DNA of 64,000 bases from Streptomyces aidingensis (GTDB lineage Bacteria > Actinomycetota > Actinomycetes > Streptomycetales > Streptomycetaceae): contig NZ_FOLM01000004.1 in NCBI RefSeq assembly GCF_900112355.1, positions 124,001 through 188,000 of the forward strand. The letters are read 5' to 3'. The notes under the pieces are model-generated. The model made no database searches and had not been told where the DNA came from. It saw only the letters and a list, made by a program, of their open reading frames with translations. Positions within the stretch are counted from its first letter, which is position 1. Every line of letters begins with the position of its first letter. Shown here piece after piece: positions 34,046 through 43,109 of this stretch. A program made the translations under genes and the position numbers.

Positions 34046-36373
34046 ATGGGAAGGAACCGACCGGGTGGCGGTCTGACCGCGATCCAGCAGTCAGTGAAGT
34101 TCATCGGGGTCAGTGTGCTGGCCGGCACGGTGCTGGCCGGGCTGGCGCTGCCGGCCGTGGGCTCGCTCGGCCTGGCCGCCAAGACCACCGTGCAGGAGTT
34201 CGACGAACTGCCGGTCAACCTCACCCGGCCCCCGCTGAGCCAGAAGACCACCATTCTGGACAGTGAGGGCGGCAAGATCGCCGAGGTCTACTCGCGCAAC
34301 CGCACCGTGATCACGCTGGAGGAGATGTCGCCCTACGTCAAGGACGCCCTCATCGCCATCGAGGACGCCCGGTTCTACGAGCACGGCGCCATCGACCCCA
34401 AGGGTGTGCTGCGCGCACTCAACCGCAATTTCGAGGACGGCGGCACCACCGAGGGTGCCTCCACGCTCACCCAGCAGTATGTGAAGAACGTCTTCGTGGA
34501 GGCCGCCGGCGACGACCCGGAGGCGTTCGCCGAGGCCACCCGGCAGACCGTGGGCCGCAAGATCGCCGAGCTGAAGTACGCCATCCAGCTGGAGAAGGAA
34601 CTGGGCAAGGACCAGATCCTGGAGAACTACCTCAACATCACCTTCTTCGGCGACGGGGCCTACGGGGTGGAGGCGGCGGCCCAGCGCTACTTCTCCAAGC
34701 CGGCCGCCGATCTGGAACTGCACGAGGCCGCCATGCTGGCCGGCCTGGTCCAGTCGCCCTCCAGCTACAGCCCGATCAACAACCCGGCGGCGGCGCAGGA
34801 GCGGCGCAATGTGGTGCTCGACCGGATGGCCGACACCGGCGCCGTCACCAAGACCGAGGCGCAGGCCGCCAAGCAGCTCGACCTCGGCCTGAACATCAGC
34901 CAGCCCAAGAACGGCTGCATCACGGCGGTCCGGGACGCCGGCTTCTTCTGCGACTACGTGCGCAACGAATTCCTCAACAGCCCCGTCTTCGGCAAGGACG
35001 CGGCCGAACGCAAGGCCCGCTGGGACCTCGGCGGCCTCACCATCCGCACCACCCTCCAGCCCAAGGCCCAGAACGCCGCCGCCAAGGCCGCCAAGGAGGG
35101 CGCCTTCCCGGACGACCCGGTGACCGCCTCCGTGGTGCAGGTGCAGCCGGGCACCGGCCAGATCCTCTCCATGGCGCAGAGCCGCCCGTACGGCAACGAC
35201 GCCTCGCAGAACCAGACCACGCTCAACCTGAACGTCTCCAGTGACATGGGCGGTGCCACCTACGGCTTCCAGCCCGGCTCCACCTTCAAGCCGATCACCG
35301 CCGCCGCCGCGCTGGAGAAGGGCATCAGCCCTGCCCAGACGTTCACCACCGACTGGAAGATGAAGGTCGACACCACCAAGTTCTTCACGTGTGAGGGGCA
35401 GCCGGCCGGCAGCCCGGACGACGGCTGGGAACCGAAGAACGAACTGCAGTCGGAGAAGGGCACCTGGGACATGTCCGACGCCCTGGCCCTGTCCATCAAC
35501 ACCTACTTCATCAAGCTGGAGGAGATGGCCGGTCTCTGCGAGACGCTCACCATGGCCGAGAAACTGGGCGTGCGCCGGGGCCAGGAGCAGCAGCCGCTTG
35601 AGGCGGTGCCCAGCCTCACCCTCGGCAGCCAGACCACCACTCCGCTGATGATGGCCAGTGCGTACGCGGCCTTCGCCGCCGAGGGCACCTACTGCACCCC
35701 CGTGTCGATCCTGGAGGTCACCGACGCCGACGGCAAGCAGCTCGCCACGCCGGAGTCCGACTGCGGACAGGTCATGTCGACGCACACCGCCCGCAGCGTG
35801 AACATGATGCTCAAGGGCGTGGTCGAAGACGGCACGGGCAGCCGGGTCGGTCTGGACGACCGGCCCAACGCCGGCAAGACCGGAACCTCGGACGAACGGC
35901 AGAACGTCTGGTTCGTCGGCCACACCCCGGATCTCGCCACCGCGGTGCGGGTGGGCGGCGACGCCGAACTGATCGAGATGGTGGACATCACCATCGGAGG
36001 CACCTACTTCGACCGGGCCAGCGGCGGCGGCGTGGCCGGCCCGATCTGGCGGTCGGCCATGCAGGACGCCCTGGAGGGCGTCCCGGCCACCCCGTTCAAC
36101 GAGGTCGATGTCCCGCGCGGCGACAAGGACAAGGACAAGGAAGAGGACGACGACCGCGACGACGACGACCGGCCGGGCCGGCCGGGCGGCAACGACAACG
36201 GCGGCTTCCTGACCGGCGGCGACGGCGGCTGGGGCGACATCGGCGGCTGGGGCGACATCGGCGGCGGCTTCCAGGACGGCGGCAACTGGGGCAACGCCGG
36301 TACCTGGGGCGGCAACGGCAACGTCGACGGCAACAACTCCGAGGGCATCCCCGGCAACACCGTCGGCCCCTGA
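34046..36373 (+). CDS. Bifunctional penicillin-binding protein (transglycosylase/transpeptidase)
   Basis: This 775-residue class A PBP polymerises and cross-links peptidoglycan. It has a short cytoplasmic N-terminus and one membrane helix (about residues 20-45). The GT51 domain has IAIEDARFYEHGAIDPKGVL and GASTLTQQYVKN. The transpeptidase domain has the three motifs GSTFKP (SxxK), SIN (SxN) and AGKTGTS (KTG). The C-terminal 80 residues are a charged then Gly/Trp-rich tail with WGDIGG repeated. It is the usual neighbour of wblA. Confidence 0.94.
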   Translation: MGRNRPGGGLTAIQQSVKFIGVSVLAGTVLAGLALPAVGSLGLAAKTTVQEFDELPVNLTRPPLSQKTTILDSEGGKIAEVYSRNRTVITLEEMSPYVKDALIAIEDARFYEHGAIDPKGVLRALNRNFEDGGTTEGASTLTQQYVKNVFVEAAGDDPEAFAEATRQTVGRKIAELKYAIQLEKELGKDQILENYLNITFFGDGAYGVEAAAQRYFSKPAADLELHEAAMLAGLVQSPSSYSPINNPAAAQERRNVVLDRMADTGAVTKTEAQAAKQLDLGLNISQPKNGCITAVRDAGFFCDYVRNEFLNSPVFGKDAAERKARWDLGGLTIRTTLQPKAQNAAAKAAKEGAFPDDPVTASVVQVQPGTGQILSMAQSRPYGNDASQNQTTLNLNVSSDMGGATYGFQPGSTFKPITAAAALEKGISPAQTFTTDWKMKVDTTKFFTCEGQPAGSPDDGWEPKNELQSEKGTWDMSDALALSINTYFIKLEEMAGLCETLTMAEKLGVRRGQEQQPLEAVPSLTLGSQTTTPLMMASAYAAFAAEGTYCTPVSILEVTDADGKQLATPESDCGQVMSTHTARSVNMMLKGVVEDGTGSRVGLDDRPNAGKTGTSDERQNVWFVGHTPDLATAVRVGGDAELIEMVDITIGGTYFDRASGGGVAGPIWRSAMQDALEGVPATPFNEVDVPRGDKDKDKEEDDDRDDDDRPGRPGGNDNGGFLTGGDGGWGDIGGWGDIGGGFQDGGNWGNAGTWGGNGNVDGNNSEGIPGNTVGP

Positions 36374-36407
36374 TCCCTCCGGCGCGGCACGCCGCCGGCA
36401 ACGCGCA

Positions 36408-36446
36408 ACGGGGCGGCTTCCGGACAAGGTCCGGAAGCCGCCCCGT
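36408..36446. terminator. Bidirectional terminator
   Basis: ACGGGGCGGCTTCCGGAC pairs perfectly with GTCCGGAAGCCGCCCCGT around a three-base loop. It lies between the convergent PBP and YqeY genes. Confidence 0.85.
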
Positions 36447-36576
36447 GCCATGCTCCGGTCAGGGACCCCTCAGCGGCGGAACCTTCGTCCGCCGCCTTCA
36501 CGCGTGTCGCGTCACGCGGATGCCCGATCACGGCGAGAAGCCAGGCCACCGGCCGGGCGCGGCATCGAGCGCCGGA

Positions 36577-37041
36577 TCACCCCGCCAGGGCCTGTTTGAC
36601 GGCGGCGGCGACCCGGCCGCCCTCGGCGCGGTCGCCGACCTTGGGCTTGACGATCTTCATCACCGCACCCATGGCCCGGGGCCCCTCCGCGCCCTGTGCC
36701 CGGGCCTCGGCCACCGCCTCGGCGACCACCGTGGCCAGCTCCTCGTCCGTGAGCTGCTGCGGGAGGTACCCGGCCAGCACCTCGCCCTCGGCCTCCTCGC
36801 GGTCGGCCTGCTCGTCCCGGCCGGCCTGGCGGAACGCCTCGGCCGCCTCGCGCCGCTTCTTCGCCTCCCGGGTGATCACCTTGGTCACCTCGGCGTCGGA
36901 CAGCTCGCGTGCGCTCTTCCCGGCGACCTCCTCGGTCGTGATCGCGGCCAGCGTCATCCGCAGGGTGGCCGACCGCAGCTCGTCGCGTGCCTTGATGGCG
37001 GTCGTCAGGTCGTCCTGGATCCGGGACTTGATGGTGGTCAT
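36577..37041 (-). CDS. GatB/YqeY-domain protein
   Basis: This 154-residue protein starts at ATG 37041 (MTTIKSRIQDDLTTAIKARD). The helical YqeY pattern is clear (LRMTLAAITTEEVAGKSARE, AGYLPQQLTDEELATVVAEA, GAVMKIVKPKVGDRAEGGRV). The domain is related to the tRNA-binding tail of GatB. Its role as a free protein is unclear. Confidence 0.92.
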   Translation of the reverse strand: MTTIKSRIQDDLTTAIKARDELRSATLRMTLAAITTEEVAGKSARELSDAEVTKVITREAKKRREAAEAFRQAGRDEQADREEAEGEVLAGYLPQQLTDEELATVVAEAVAEARAQGAEGPRAMGAVMKIVKPKVGDRAEGGRVAAAVKQALAG

Positions 37042-37097
37042 GTGCACCATTCTGGCAGCCCTCGCCCCGGGAACACCTCCGGTCATCATCTGCGACG

Positions 37098-38030
37098 ATG
37101 GTCGTCATGCGCGCGCGTTACCGCATCCCCTTGTCCCTCGGCGCGGCAGGCGCCGCGGCCGTCGCCTACGCCTCCCTGGAGGCCCGCTCCTTCCGCCTGC
37201 GGCAGGCCGCCGTCCCCGTGCTCCCACGGGGCATGCGCCCGCTGCGCATCCTGCATCTCTCCGACATCCACATGGTCTCCGGCCAGCGCGGAAAGCAGCA
37301 GTGGCTGCGCTCCCTGGCCCGGCTCCGCCCGGACGCCGTGATCAACACCGGCGACAACCTCTCCGACCCGGACGCCGTCCCGGAAGTCCTGCACGCCCTG
37401 GAGCCCTTCCTGGAGCTGCCCGGCGCCTATGTCTTCGGCTCCAACGACTACTACGCCCCGCGGCTCCGCAACCCCGCCCGCTACCTGCTGGAACGCGCCT
37501 CCGGGCGGCACGGCCTGAACGGCAACCGGCCGGCCACCGGAGTGCCCCGCAACCCGTGGTGGCTGCTGCGCGACGCCTTCGACGCCGCGGGCTGGTCCAA
37601 CCTCACCAATGCCCGGGGCCGGCTCAAGCTCCCCTCCGCCGATATCGCCCTCACCGGCCTGGACGATCCGCACATCAAGCGCGACCGCTACGCCGAGGTG
37701 GCGGGCGGCCCGGACATGGACGCCGACCTCTCCCTCGCCGTCGTGCACGCCCCCTACCTGCGCGTCCTGGACGCCTTCACCGCCGACGGGTACCCGCTGA
37801 TCCTGGCCGGGCACACCCACGGCGGCCAGCTCTGCGTCCCCTTCTACGGTGCGCTGGTCACCAACTGCGACCTGGACACCGACCGGGTCAAGGGCCTCTC
37901 CACCCACCGGGCCGGCGGGCATCGCGCCTACCTGCACGTCTCCGCGGGCTGCGGCGCCAACCGCTACACCCCCTTCCGCTTCGCCTGCCCCCCGGAGGCG
38001 ACGCTCCTCACCCTCACCCCCCGCCCCTGA
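37098..38030 (+). CDS. Calcineurin-like metallophosphoesterase
   Basis: This 310-residue protein has an N-terminal hydrophobic anchor (residues 8-27). The metal-binding motifs are in order: LHLSDIHM, VINTGDNL, FGSNDYYAP and ILAGHTHGGQ. The family hydrolyses phosphodiesters or pyrophosphates; the YkuE-like branch is membrane-linked. It is divergent from the YqeY gene, as is common in Streptomyces. Confidence 0.92.
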   Translation: MVVMRARYRIPLSLGAAGAAAVAYASLEARSFRLRQAAVPVLPRGMRPLRILHLSDIHMVSGQRGKQQWLRSLARLRPDAVINTGDNLSDPDAVPEVLHALEPFLELPGAYVFGSNDYYAPRLRNPARYLLERASGRHGLNGNRPATGVPRNPWWLLRDAFDAAGWSNLTNARGRLKLPSADIALTGLDDPHIKRDRYAEVAGGPDMDADLSLAVVHAPYLRVLDAFTADGYPLILAGHTHGGQLCVPFYGALVTNCDLDTDRVKGLSTHRAGGHRAYLHVSAGCGANRYTPFRFACPPEATLLTLTPRP

Positions 38031-38097
38031 CGCCCCAGCCCGCCGAAACCCGATTTCGCCCCCGCCCCGCCATCGGCTAAAGTAAACGACGCAACAC

Positions 38098-38171
38098 CGG
38101 GGTGTGGCGCAGCTTGGCAGCGCGCTTCGTTCGGGACGAAGAGGTCGTGGGTTCAAATCCCGCCACCCCGA
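38098..38171 (+). tRNA. tRNA-Pro(CGG)
   Basis: The acceptor CGGGGTG (38098-38104) pairs with CACCCCG (38164-38170), then discriminator A. The anticodon stem CTTCG/CGAAG holds TTCGGGA with anticodon CGG, and the T-loop is GTTCAAATC. CCA is not encoded. A likely -10 box TAAAGT lies at 38078-38083. Confidence 0.95.
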
Positions 38172-38180
38172 CTTGCAGGA

Positions 38181-38233
38181 CAGACGGCTCAGGGGCCTGA
38201 TCGCGGTCAGCGGTCAGGCCCCTGAGCCGTCTG
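38181..38233 (+). terminator. Terminator of tRNA-Pro
   Basis: A 20-bp perfect stem (CAGACGGCTCAGGGGCCTGA and its complement) begins 10 bases after the tRNA. Confidence 0.85.
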
Positions 38234-38255
38234 TGGCCGGGCCTCGGGGGGCGGG

Positions 38256-39128
38256 TCAGAGCCGGGTGGCGGTGCGGATCAGGGCGGCGAGGGCGAGGGA
38301 GCGGCTGTGCGCCGGCCAGGCGATGTGGGTGACGACGGGGGGTGCGTCGGGCAGCGGGACGGCCGCGTGTTCGGCCCACAGCCAGGCGCGGGCGGAGTCG
38401 GGGAAGACGGCCAAGGTCCGTCCGAGGGCGATGAGCTGGGCCAGCTGGGTCAGGTCGTGGATCTCGGGGCCCGGGCCGGGTGGGTAGACGCCGTGGCGGG
38501 GCCAGCGGGCGAGGGGGAGGTCGGGAATGTCGCCGATGTCTTCCGGCGACAGTGCCTTGCGGGCGGCGAGGCGGTGACCGGCCGGCAGGACGGCGATCTG
38601 TCCCTCGGTCAGCAGTTCTTCGCTGTCGAATCCGGCGAGGGAGTTGTACGGGGTGTGCAGGAGGGCCACATCGGCGCGGCCGTCGCGCAGCATGGCTTCC
38701 TGCTCGCAGGTGCCGCTGGGCAGTACCTCGATTTCGGCGGCGCCCGGTTCGGCCGCACAGGCGTCGAGGAGTTTGTGCAGGAGCTCATGGGACGCGCCGG
38801 CCTTGACCGCCAGCACCAGGCGGTTGCGGGGGCCGTCCGGGCCGTCGGCACCGTCGCCGGCGCGCCGGGTGCGGCGCGCGGCGGCGGTGGTCGCGTCGAG
38901 GGCTGCCCGGCCCTCGTGCAGCAGCACCTCGCCGGCGCCGGTCAGGGCGACGCCGCGGCGGTTGCGTGCCAGCAGGCGGACGCCGAGGCGCCGCTCAAGC
39001 TGCTGGATCGCCCGGGACAGGGGCGGCTGTGCCATGCCGAGGCGTTCGGCGGCGCGGCCGAAGTGCAGCTCCTCGGCGACGGCCACGAAGTACCTCAGCT
39101 CGCGGGTCTCCAACGTGTCCATGGCCAC
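38256..39128 (-). CDS. LysR-family transcriptional regulator
   Basis: This protein of 288-290 residues has start candidates at 39128 and 39122. The HTH is typical (LRYFVAVAEELHFGRAAERL, AQPPLSRAIQQLERRLGVRL, LTGAGEVLL). The substrate-binding domain follows (NRLVLAVKAGASHELLHKLL...). It is divergent from the aldo/keto reductase gene, which it most likely controls. Confidence 0.93.
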   Translation of the reverse strand: MAMDTLETRELRYFVAVAEELHFGRAAERLGMAQPPLSRAIQQLERRLGVRLLARNRRGVALTGAGEVLLHEGRAALDATTAAARRTRRAGDGADGPDGPRNRLVLAVKAGASHELLHKLLDACAAEPGAAEIEVLPSGTCEQEAMLRDGRADVALLHTPYNSLAGFDSEELLTEGQIAVLPAGHRLAARKALSPEDIGDIPDLPLARWPRHGVYPPGPGPEIHDLTQLAQLIALGRTLAVFPDSARAWLWAEHAAVPLPDAPPVVTHIAWPAHSRSLALAALIRTATRL

Positions 39129-39142
39129 AATCTACCCCGGTG

Positions 39143-39157
39143 ATACCCGCCAGGTAT
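39143..39157. promoter_or_regulatory. Likely LysR binding box
   Basis: ATACC-N5-GGTAT is a perfect inverted repeat containing the T-N11-A pattern of LysR sites. It lies in the divergent gap close to the regulator start. Confidence 0.5.
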
Positions 39158-39344
39158 GACAGGCCGTCGTATCGGTATTGGCCGCGCCATGTGCCCGCGA
39201 GTGAGCATCGGGGGCGTGGAACGGCAGGCAGCTCGCCGCCGGTGAACCGCGCGGGCGAGAGCTGCCCCCGCGGGCCGCGGACCGAGCGGCCCGCGGCCTC
39301 TCCCGTCGTTCCGTCGTATACGGCCCAGCAGAAGAGATTCCGGC

Positions 39345-40217
39345 ATGAACACATCTTCCCTGTCACTGCCCGGCGGCACCTGGACCCTGGGCGATCTGAC
39401 CGTCACCCGCTTCGGCTACGGCGCCATGCAGCTCGCCGGCCCCGGCGTGATGGGCCCGCCCGCCGACCGGGACGGCGCGCTCACCGTCCTGCGCGAGGCC
39501 GCCGGCCTCGGCATCACCCATATCGACACCGCCGGCGCCTATGGGCCACGCATCACCAACCGGCTGATCCGGGAGGCGCTGCACCCCTATCCCGGGGCGC
39601 TGCACATCGTGACCAAGGTCGGCGCGGTCCGTGACCGGCAGGGCGGCTGGCCCCCGGCCCGGCGGCCCGAGGAGCTGCGCCGCGCCGTCCAGGAGAACCT
39701 CCAGGATCTCGGCCTCGACGCGCTCGACGTGGTCAATCTCCGGCTCGGTGACGCACAGGGCCCCCGGCCCGGCTCGCTCGCCGAGCCCTTCGAGGCCCTC
39801 GCCGAACTCCGGCGGCAGGGCCTGATCCGGCACCTCGGAGTGAGCAACGCGACGGCGGAACAGGTCGCCGAGGCGCAGACCATCGCGCCGATCGTCTGCG
39901 TGCAGAACATGTACAACCTGGCCCACCGGCAGGACGACGAGCTGATCGACGATCTCGCCGGCAAGGGCATCGCCTATGTGCCGTTCTTCCCGCTCGGCGG
40001 CTTCACTCCCTTGCAGTCCGCGGTGCTCACCGCGGTGGCCGCGCGGCTGGAGACCGGGCCGATGCCGGTGGCTCTGGCCTGGCTGCTGCGCCGGTCACCG
40101 AACATCCTGCTCATCCCGGGCACCTCGTCGGTGGCGCATCTGCGGGAGAACGTCGCCGGCGCGGGCATCACGCTGCCCGACGAGGAACTCGCCGAGCTGG
40201 ACAGGATCGGCCGCTAG
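39345..40217 (+). CDS. Aldo/keto reductase
   Basis: This 290-residue NADPH-dependent TIM-barrel oxidoreductase has GYGAMQLAGPG, ITHIDTAGAYGPRITNRLIR with the catalytic Asp/Tyr, HIVTKVGAVRDRQGG with Lys, and PNILLIPGTSSVAHLRENVA for cofactor binding. The usual active-site His region reads LDVVNLRLGDA, so the His is replaced by Asn, a common variant. It is probably induced through the divergent LysR protein. Confidence 0.93.
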   Translation: MNTSSLSLPGGTWTLGDLTVTRFGYGAMQLAGPGVMGPPADRDGALTVLREAAGLGITHIDTAGAYGPRITNRLIREALHPYPGALHIVTKVGAVRDRQGGWPPARRPEELRRAVQENLQDLGLDALDVVNLRLGDAQGPRPGSLAEPFEALAELRRQGLIRHLGVSNATAEQVAEAQTIAPIVCVQNMYNLAHRQDDELIDDLAGKGIAYVPFFPLGGFTPLQSAVLTAVAARLETGPMPVALAWLLRRSPNILLIPGTSSVAHLRENVAGAGITLPDEELAELDRIGR

Positions 40218-40292
40218 CGCGTGTTGACGGGGGAGGTCCGCCGGGCCGGCCGCTCCGGCCGGCCCGGCGGACCGGGGCCGCGCGGGTGGGCG

Positions 40293-40694
40293 TCAGACGC
40301 GTTCCAGGACGACGACCGGGATCTCGCGGGCCGTCTTGCGCTGGTAGTCGTCGTAGGCGGGCCAGACGGCGGTCATGGTGCGCCACATCGCGGGCTTCTC
40401 CTCCGGGCCGGCGGTGCGGGCGCGGGCGGCGAAGCGGTCGCCCTTCACCTGGACGTGCACCGCAGGATCGGCGAGGAGATTGAGGTACCACTGCGGCGGA
40501 TCGTCCCTGCCGCCGTTGGAGGCCACCACCAGCAGCAGGTCGCCGTACCGCTGGTAGATCAGCGGGGTGGAGCGCGGTGTGCCGCTGCGGCGGCCGGTGG
40601 TGGTGAGGATCAGCACCGTGGTGCCCTGCCAGTCGTGCCCCTGGGCACCGTCGGTCTCCACATAGCGCTGTACATGTTCCTGGCCGAACAGCAT
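40293..40694 (-). CDS. Deazaflavin (F420)-dependent nitroreductase-family protein
   Basis: This 133-residue protein starts at ATG 40694 (MLFGQEHVQRYVETDGAQGH). It has the DDN-type split-beta-barrel pattern (TTVLILTTTGRRSGTPRSTP, LIYQRYGDLLLVVASNGGRD, WYLNLLADPAVHVQVKGDRF). It is probably outside the biosynthetic cluster. Confidence 0.9.
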   Translation of the reverse strand: MLFGQEHVQRYVETDGAQGHDWQGTTVLILTTTGRRSGTPRSTPLIYQRYGDLLLVVASNGGRDDPPQWYLNLLADPAVHVQVKGDRFAARARTAGPEEKPAMWRTMTAVWPAYDDYQRKTAREIPVVVLERV

Positions 40695-41162
40695 TCCGTC
40701 CTCCCGCTTCTGACGGTCCCGCCGGTACGGACCACCGGCCGTGGACACAGTCCACAGGGTGACCCGGGGCGAGGGCACGCCGCCACGCCCAGGGCGGCCG
40801 GGCGGAGCGCTGTCCCCGGCGCCCCCGGCGCCGCGGGCGGGGTCCGGTTGGCGATCTTTACGGATACGGGGCGAAAATTTTCGGTGGTCGCTCCGTGGCG
40901 TGTCTGGTGTTTTGGGTATCAGTGTCCTCTCAGTGCACACCGCAAGTGGTGGCTGAGGTGCGGAACGCGGTGTAGTGCTATTGACGCGAGCATGTAGGCC
41001 CACATAGTTTTCGCTTGCTCTCGAAATAAGTCAGAAACTTTCGGCTGCCGTTGGGGGTCCGGCGTGCTGAGCCCTGAGCGCTGAGCAACTGCGTCTCCAC
41101 ACGACTGGCGAACGGCCGTACGCACCTGCACGCTGACCGACCGTTATGCAAGGGGCTTCATC
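40695..41162 (+). promoter_or_regulatory. Gene-free region upstream of the biosynthetic cluster with a likely promoter
   Basis: This stretch of about 470 bp has no gene and marks the left border of the cluster. TTGACG (40981-40986) with CATAGT (41003-41008) at 16-bp spacing resembles a housekeeping-type promoter. It would give a leader of about 150 bases to the first ABC gene. Confidence 0.45.
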
Positions 41163-43109
41163 GTGTCACCAAGGCTGCGCATCCCACCCGCCCTCGCCGG
41201 AACGGTCGCCCTGGTGCGGCTCCTCCCGCGGGTGAGCCGGACCAAGACCGCCTGGGGCCTGGCCGGATTATTGATTGTCTCGGTGCTGCCCACCGCCGCC
41301 GCGGTGGCGATCGGACTGCTGATCGGTGCGGTGCCCGACGCACTGCGGGACGGAGTGTCCTCATCCGCCGGGCGGCATCTGTTCACCCTGCTCGGTGTCA
41401 CCGCAGTCCTGGTGCTGCTCCAGCAGAGCGTGCCCCCGTTGGTCAATGCACTGGCGGACACGCTCGGCCGCGATGCCGACCGCTTCCTCCAGCAGGAGGC
41501 GCTCGCGGCGGTCGGCGGTCCGGACCGGGTGGACCATCTCTCGGATCCCGATGTGCTCGCGGCGCTGCGGGTCGTGCGCGGCCTCGGCCTCGCCGAGAAC
41601 GCACGCCCCAGCCAGGCCGTCGCCGCCCTGGCCTATGTGCTGCCCGCCTGGCTGCGGGCGCTGGCCGGCGCGGCCGTCCTGATCGCCTTCCAGTGGTGGC
41701 TCGGCCTGCTGTGGCTGGTGGTCTGGCCGCTGGCGGTGCACTTCATGCAGCGTGAGTACTTCCGGGTGGGCGCGCTCGCGTTCGGACAGAGCAATGCGCT
41801 GCGGGAGGCGGAATACCTCCGCGACCTCGCGGTCACCTCCGGCCCCGCCAAGGAACTGCGGCTGTGGGGCATGGTCGGGTGGCTGACCGAGCGGTTCGAG
41901 ACCACCTGGCGGGCCGCCATGGAACCCGTGTGGCGCATGCGCCGGCCGCGCGCCCGGCTCATCGCCTCCACCACGGGCATGCTCGGCGCGGTCAACCTGC
42001 TCTCCTACGGGCTGCTCGCCTGGGCCGCGGTCCATGGCCACATCGGCCTGGCGGCCCTCGCCGTCTACACGCAGGCCCTGATGCTGGCCAACAACTACAC
42101 CGCCTTCGACGACCAGAACGCCCAGCTCGCCTTCGCGTCGGCCGCGGTCCCCCATGTGCTGGCGCTGCGCGAGCGCACCGCGGACGGCGGGCGGCAGCCG
42201 GCCGCCGCGGCCGGTTCCCCTCCCGCCCCCGTTCCGGAGGGGGAGGCGCCGCTCGCCGGGGCCATCCGCTGCCACGAGGTCGCCCTGCGGTATCCCGGCA
42301 CCGAACGGAACGCCCTGCGGCGCATCGACCTCACCATTCCCGTGGGCCGGTCGCTGGCGATCGTCGGCGACAACGGGGCCGGCAAGAGCTCGCTGGTGAA
42401 GCTGCTCTGCGGGCTGCACGCCCCGACCGGCGGCCGGATCGAGGTGGACGGCCGGGACCTGGGCGAGCTGGACCCGCGGGCCTGGCGCCGCCGGATCAGC
42501 GTGCTGTTCCAGGACTTCGCCCGCTACCACCTCAGCGTCGCCGACAACATCACGCTCGGTGCGCCGCACCGGGCCGGTGACCGGGAGCTGATGCGGACGG
42601 CCGCCGAACGCGCCGGGGTGCTTCCGCTCATCGAGTCCTTCCCCCACGGCTGGGACACCGTGCTGTCCCCCGAGTACAGCAGGGGTACCGATCTGTCCGG
42701 CGGGCAGTGGCAGCGGATCGCCCTGGCCCGGGCCCTGTTCGCGGTCCAGGCGGGCGCCGAGGTCCTGGTGCTGGACGAGCCGACCGCCGCCCTGGACATC
42801 CGGTCCGAGGCCGAGATCTACGACCGCTTCCTGGAACTCACCGCCGGGCTGACCACCGTGCTGATCTCGCACCGGTTCTCCACGGTGCGCCGGGTGGACC
42901 GGATCGTGGTGCTGGACCACGGCGAGGTGGTGGAGGAAGGCAGTCACGACGAACTGATGGCGCTGGGCGGCAAGTACGCCCGGATGTTCACCCTACAGGC
43001 GGAACGTTTCTCCGCTGATGACGGGCTGCCGGACACCCCGCTGACGGTCAAGGGTCCGGTGAACGGAACAGTGCAGGACACGGTGGAGGCGGAGGCCGGA
43101 CGTGCGTGA
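41163..43109 (+). CDS. ABC exporter, fused permease and ATPase (first of pair)
   Basis: This 648-residue protein starts at GTG 41163. The N-terminal half has about six membrane helices (LAGLLIVSVLPTAAAVAIGL, FQWWLGLLWLVVWPLAVHFM). The C-terminal ATPase has Walker A GDNGAGKSSL, signature LSGGQWQRIALARAL, Walker B VLVLDEPTAALD and switch His ISHRF. It overlaps the next gene by eight bases; the two probably form a heterodimeric exporter for the cluster product. Confidence 0.92.
   Translation: MSPRLRIPPALAGTVALVRLLPRVSRTKTAWGLAGLLIVSVLPTAAAVAIGLLIGAVPDALRDGVSSSAGRHLFTLLGVTAVLVLLQQSVPPLVNALADTLGRDADRFLQQEALAAVGGPDRVDHLSDPDVLAALRVVRGLGLAENARPSQAVAALAYVLPAWLRALAGAAVLIAFQWWLGLLWLVVWPLAVHFMQREYFRVGALAFGQSNALREAEYLRDLAVTSGPAKELRLWGMVGWLTERFETTWRAAMEPVWRMRRPRARLIASTTGMLGAVNLLSYGLLAWAAVHGHIGLAALAVYTQALMLANNYTAFDDQNAQLAFASAAVPHVLALRERTADGGRQPAAAAGSPPAPVPEGEAPLAGAIRCHEVALRYPGTERNALRRIDLTIPVGRSLAIVGDNGAGKSSLVKLLCGLHAPTGGRIEVDGRDLGELDPRAWRRRISVLFQDFARYHLSVADNITLGAPHRAGDRELMRTAAERAGVLPLIESFPHGWDTVLSPEYSRGTDLSGGQWQRIALARALFAVQAGAEVLVLDEPTAALDIRSEAEIYDRFLELTAGLTTVLISHRFSTVRRVDRIVVLDHGEVVEEGSHDELMALGGKYARMFTLQAERFSADDGLPDTPLTVKGPVNGTVQDTVEAEAGRA

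Noticed and set aside
34091-36451. 786-codon minus-strand open frame
   Set aside because: Shadow of the penicillin-binding protein.
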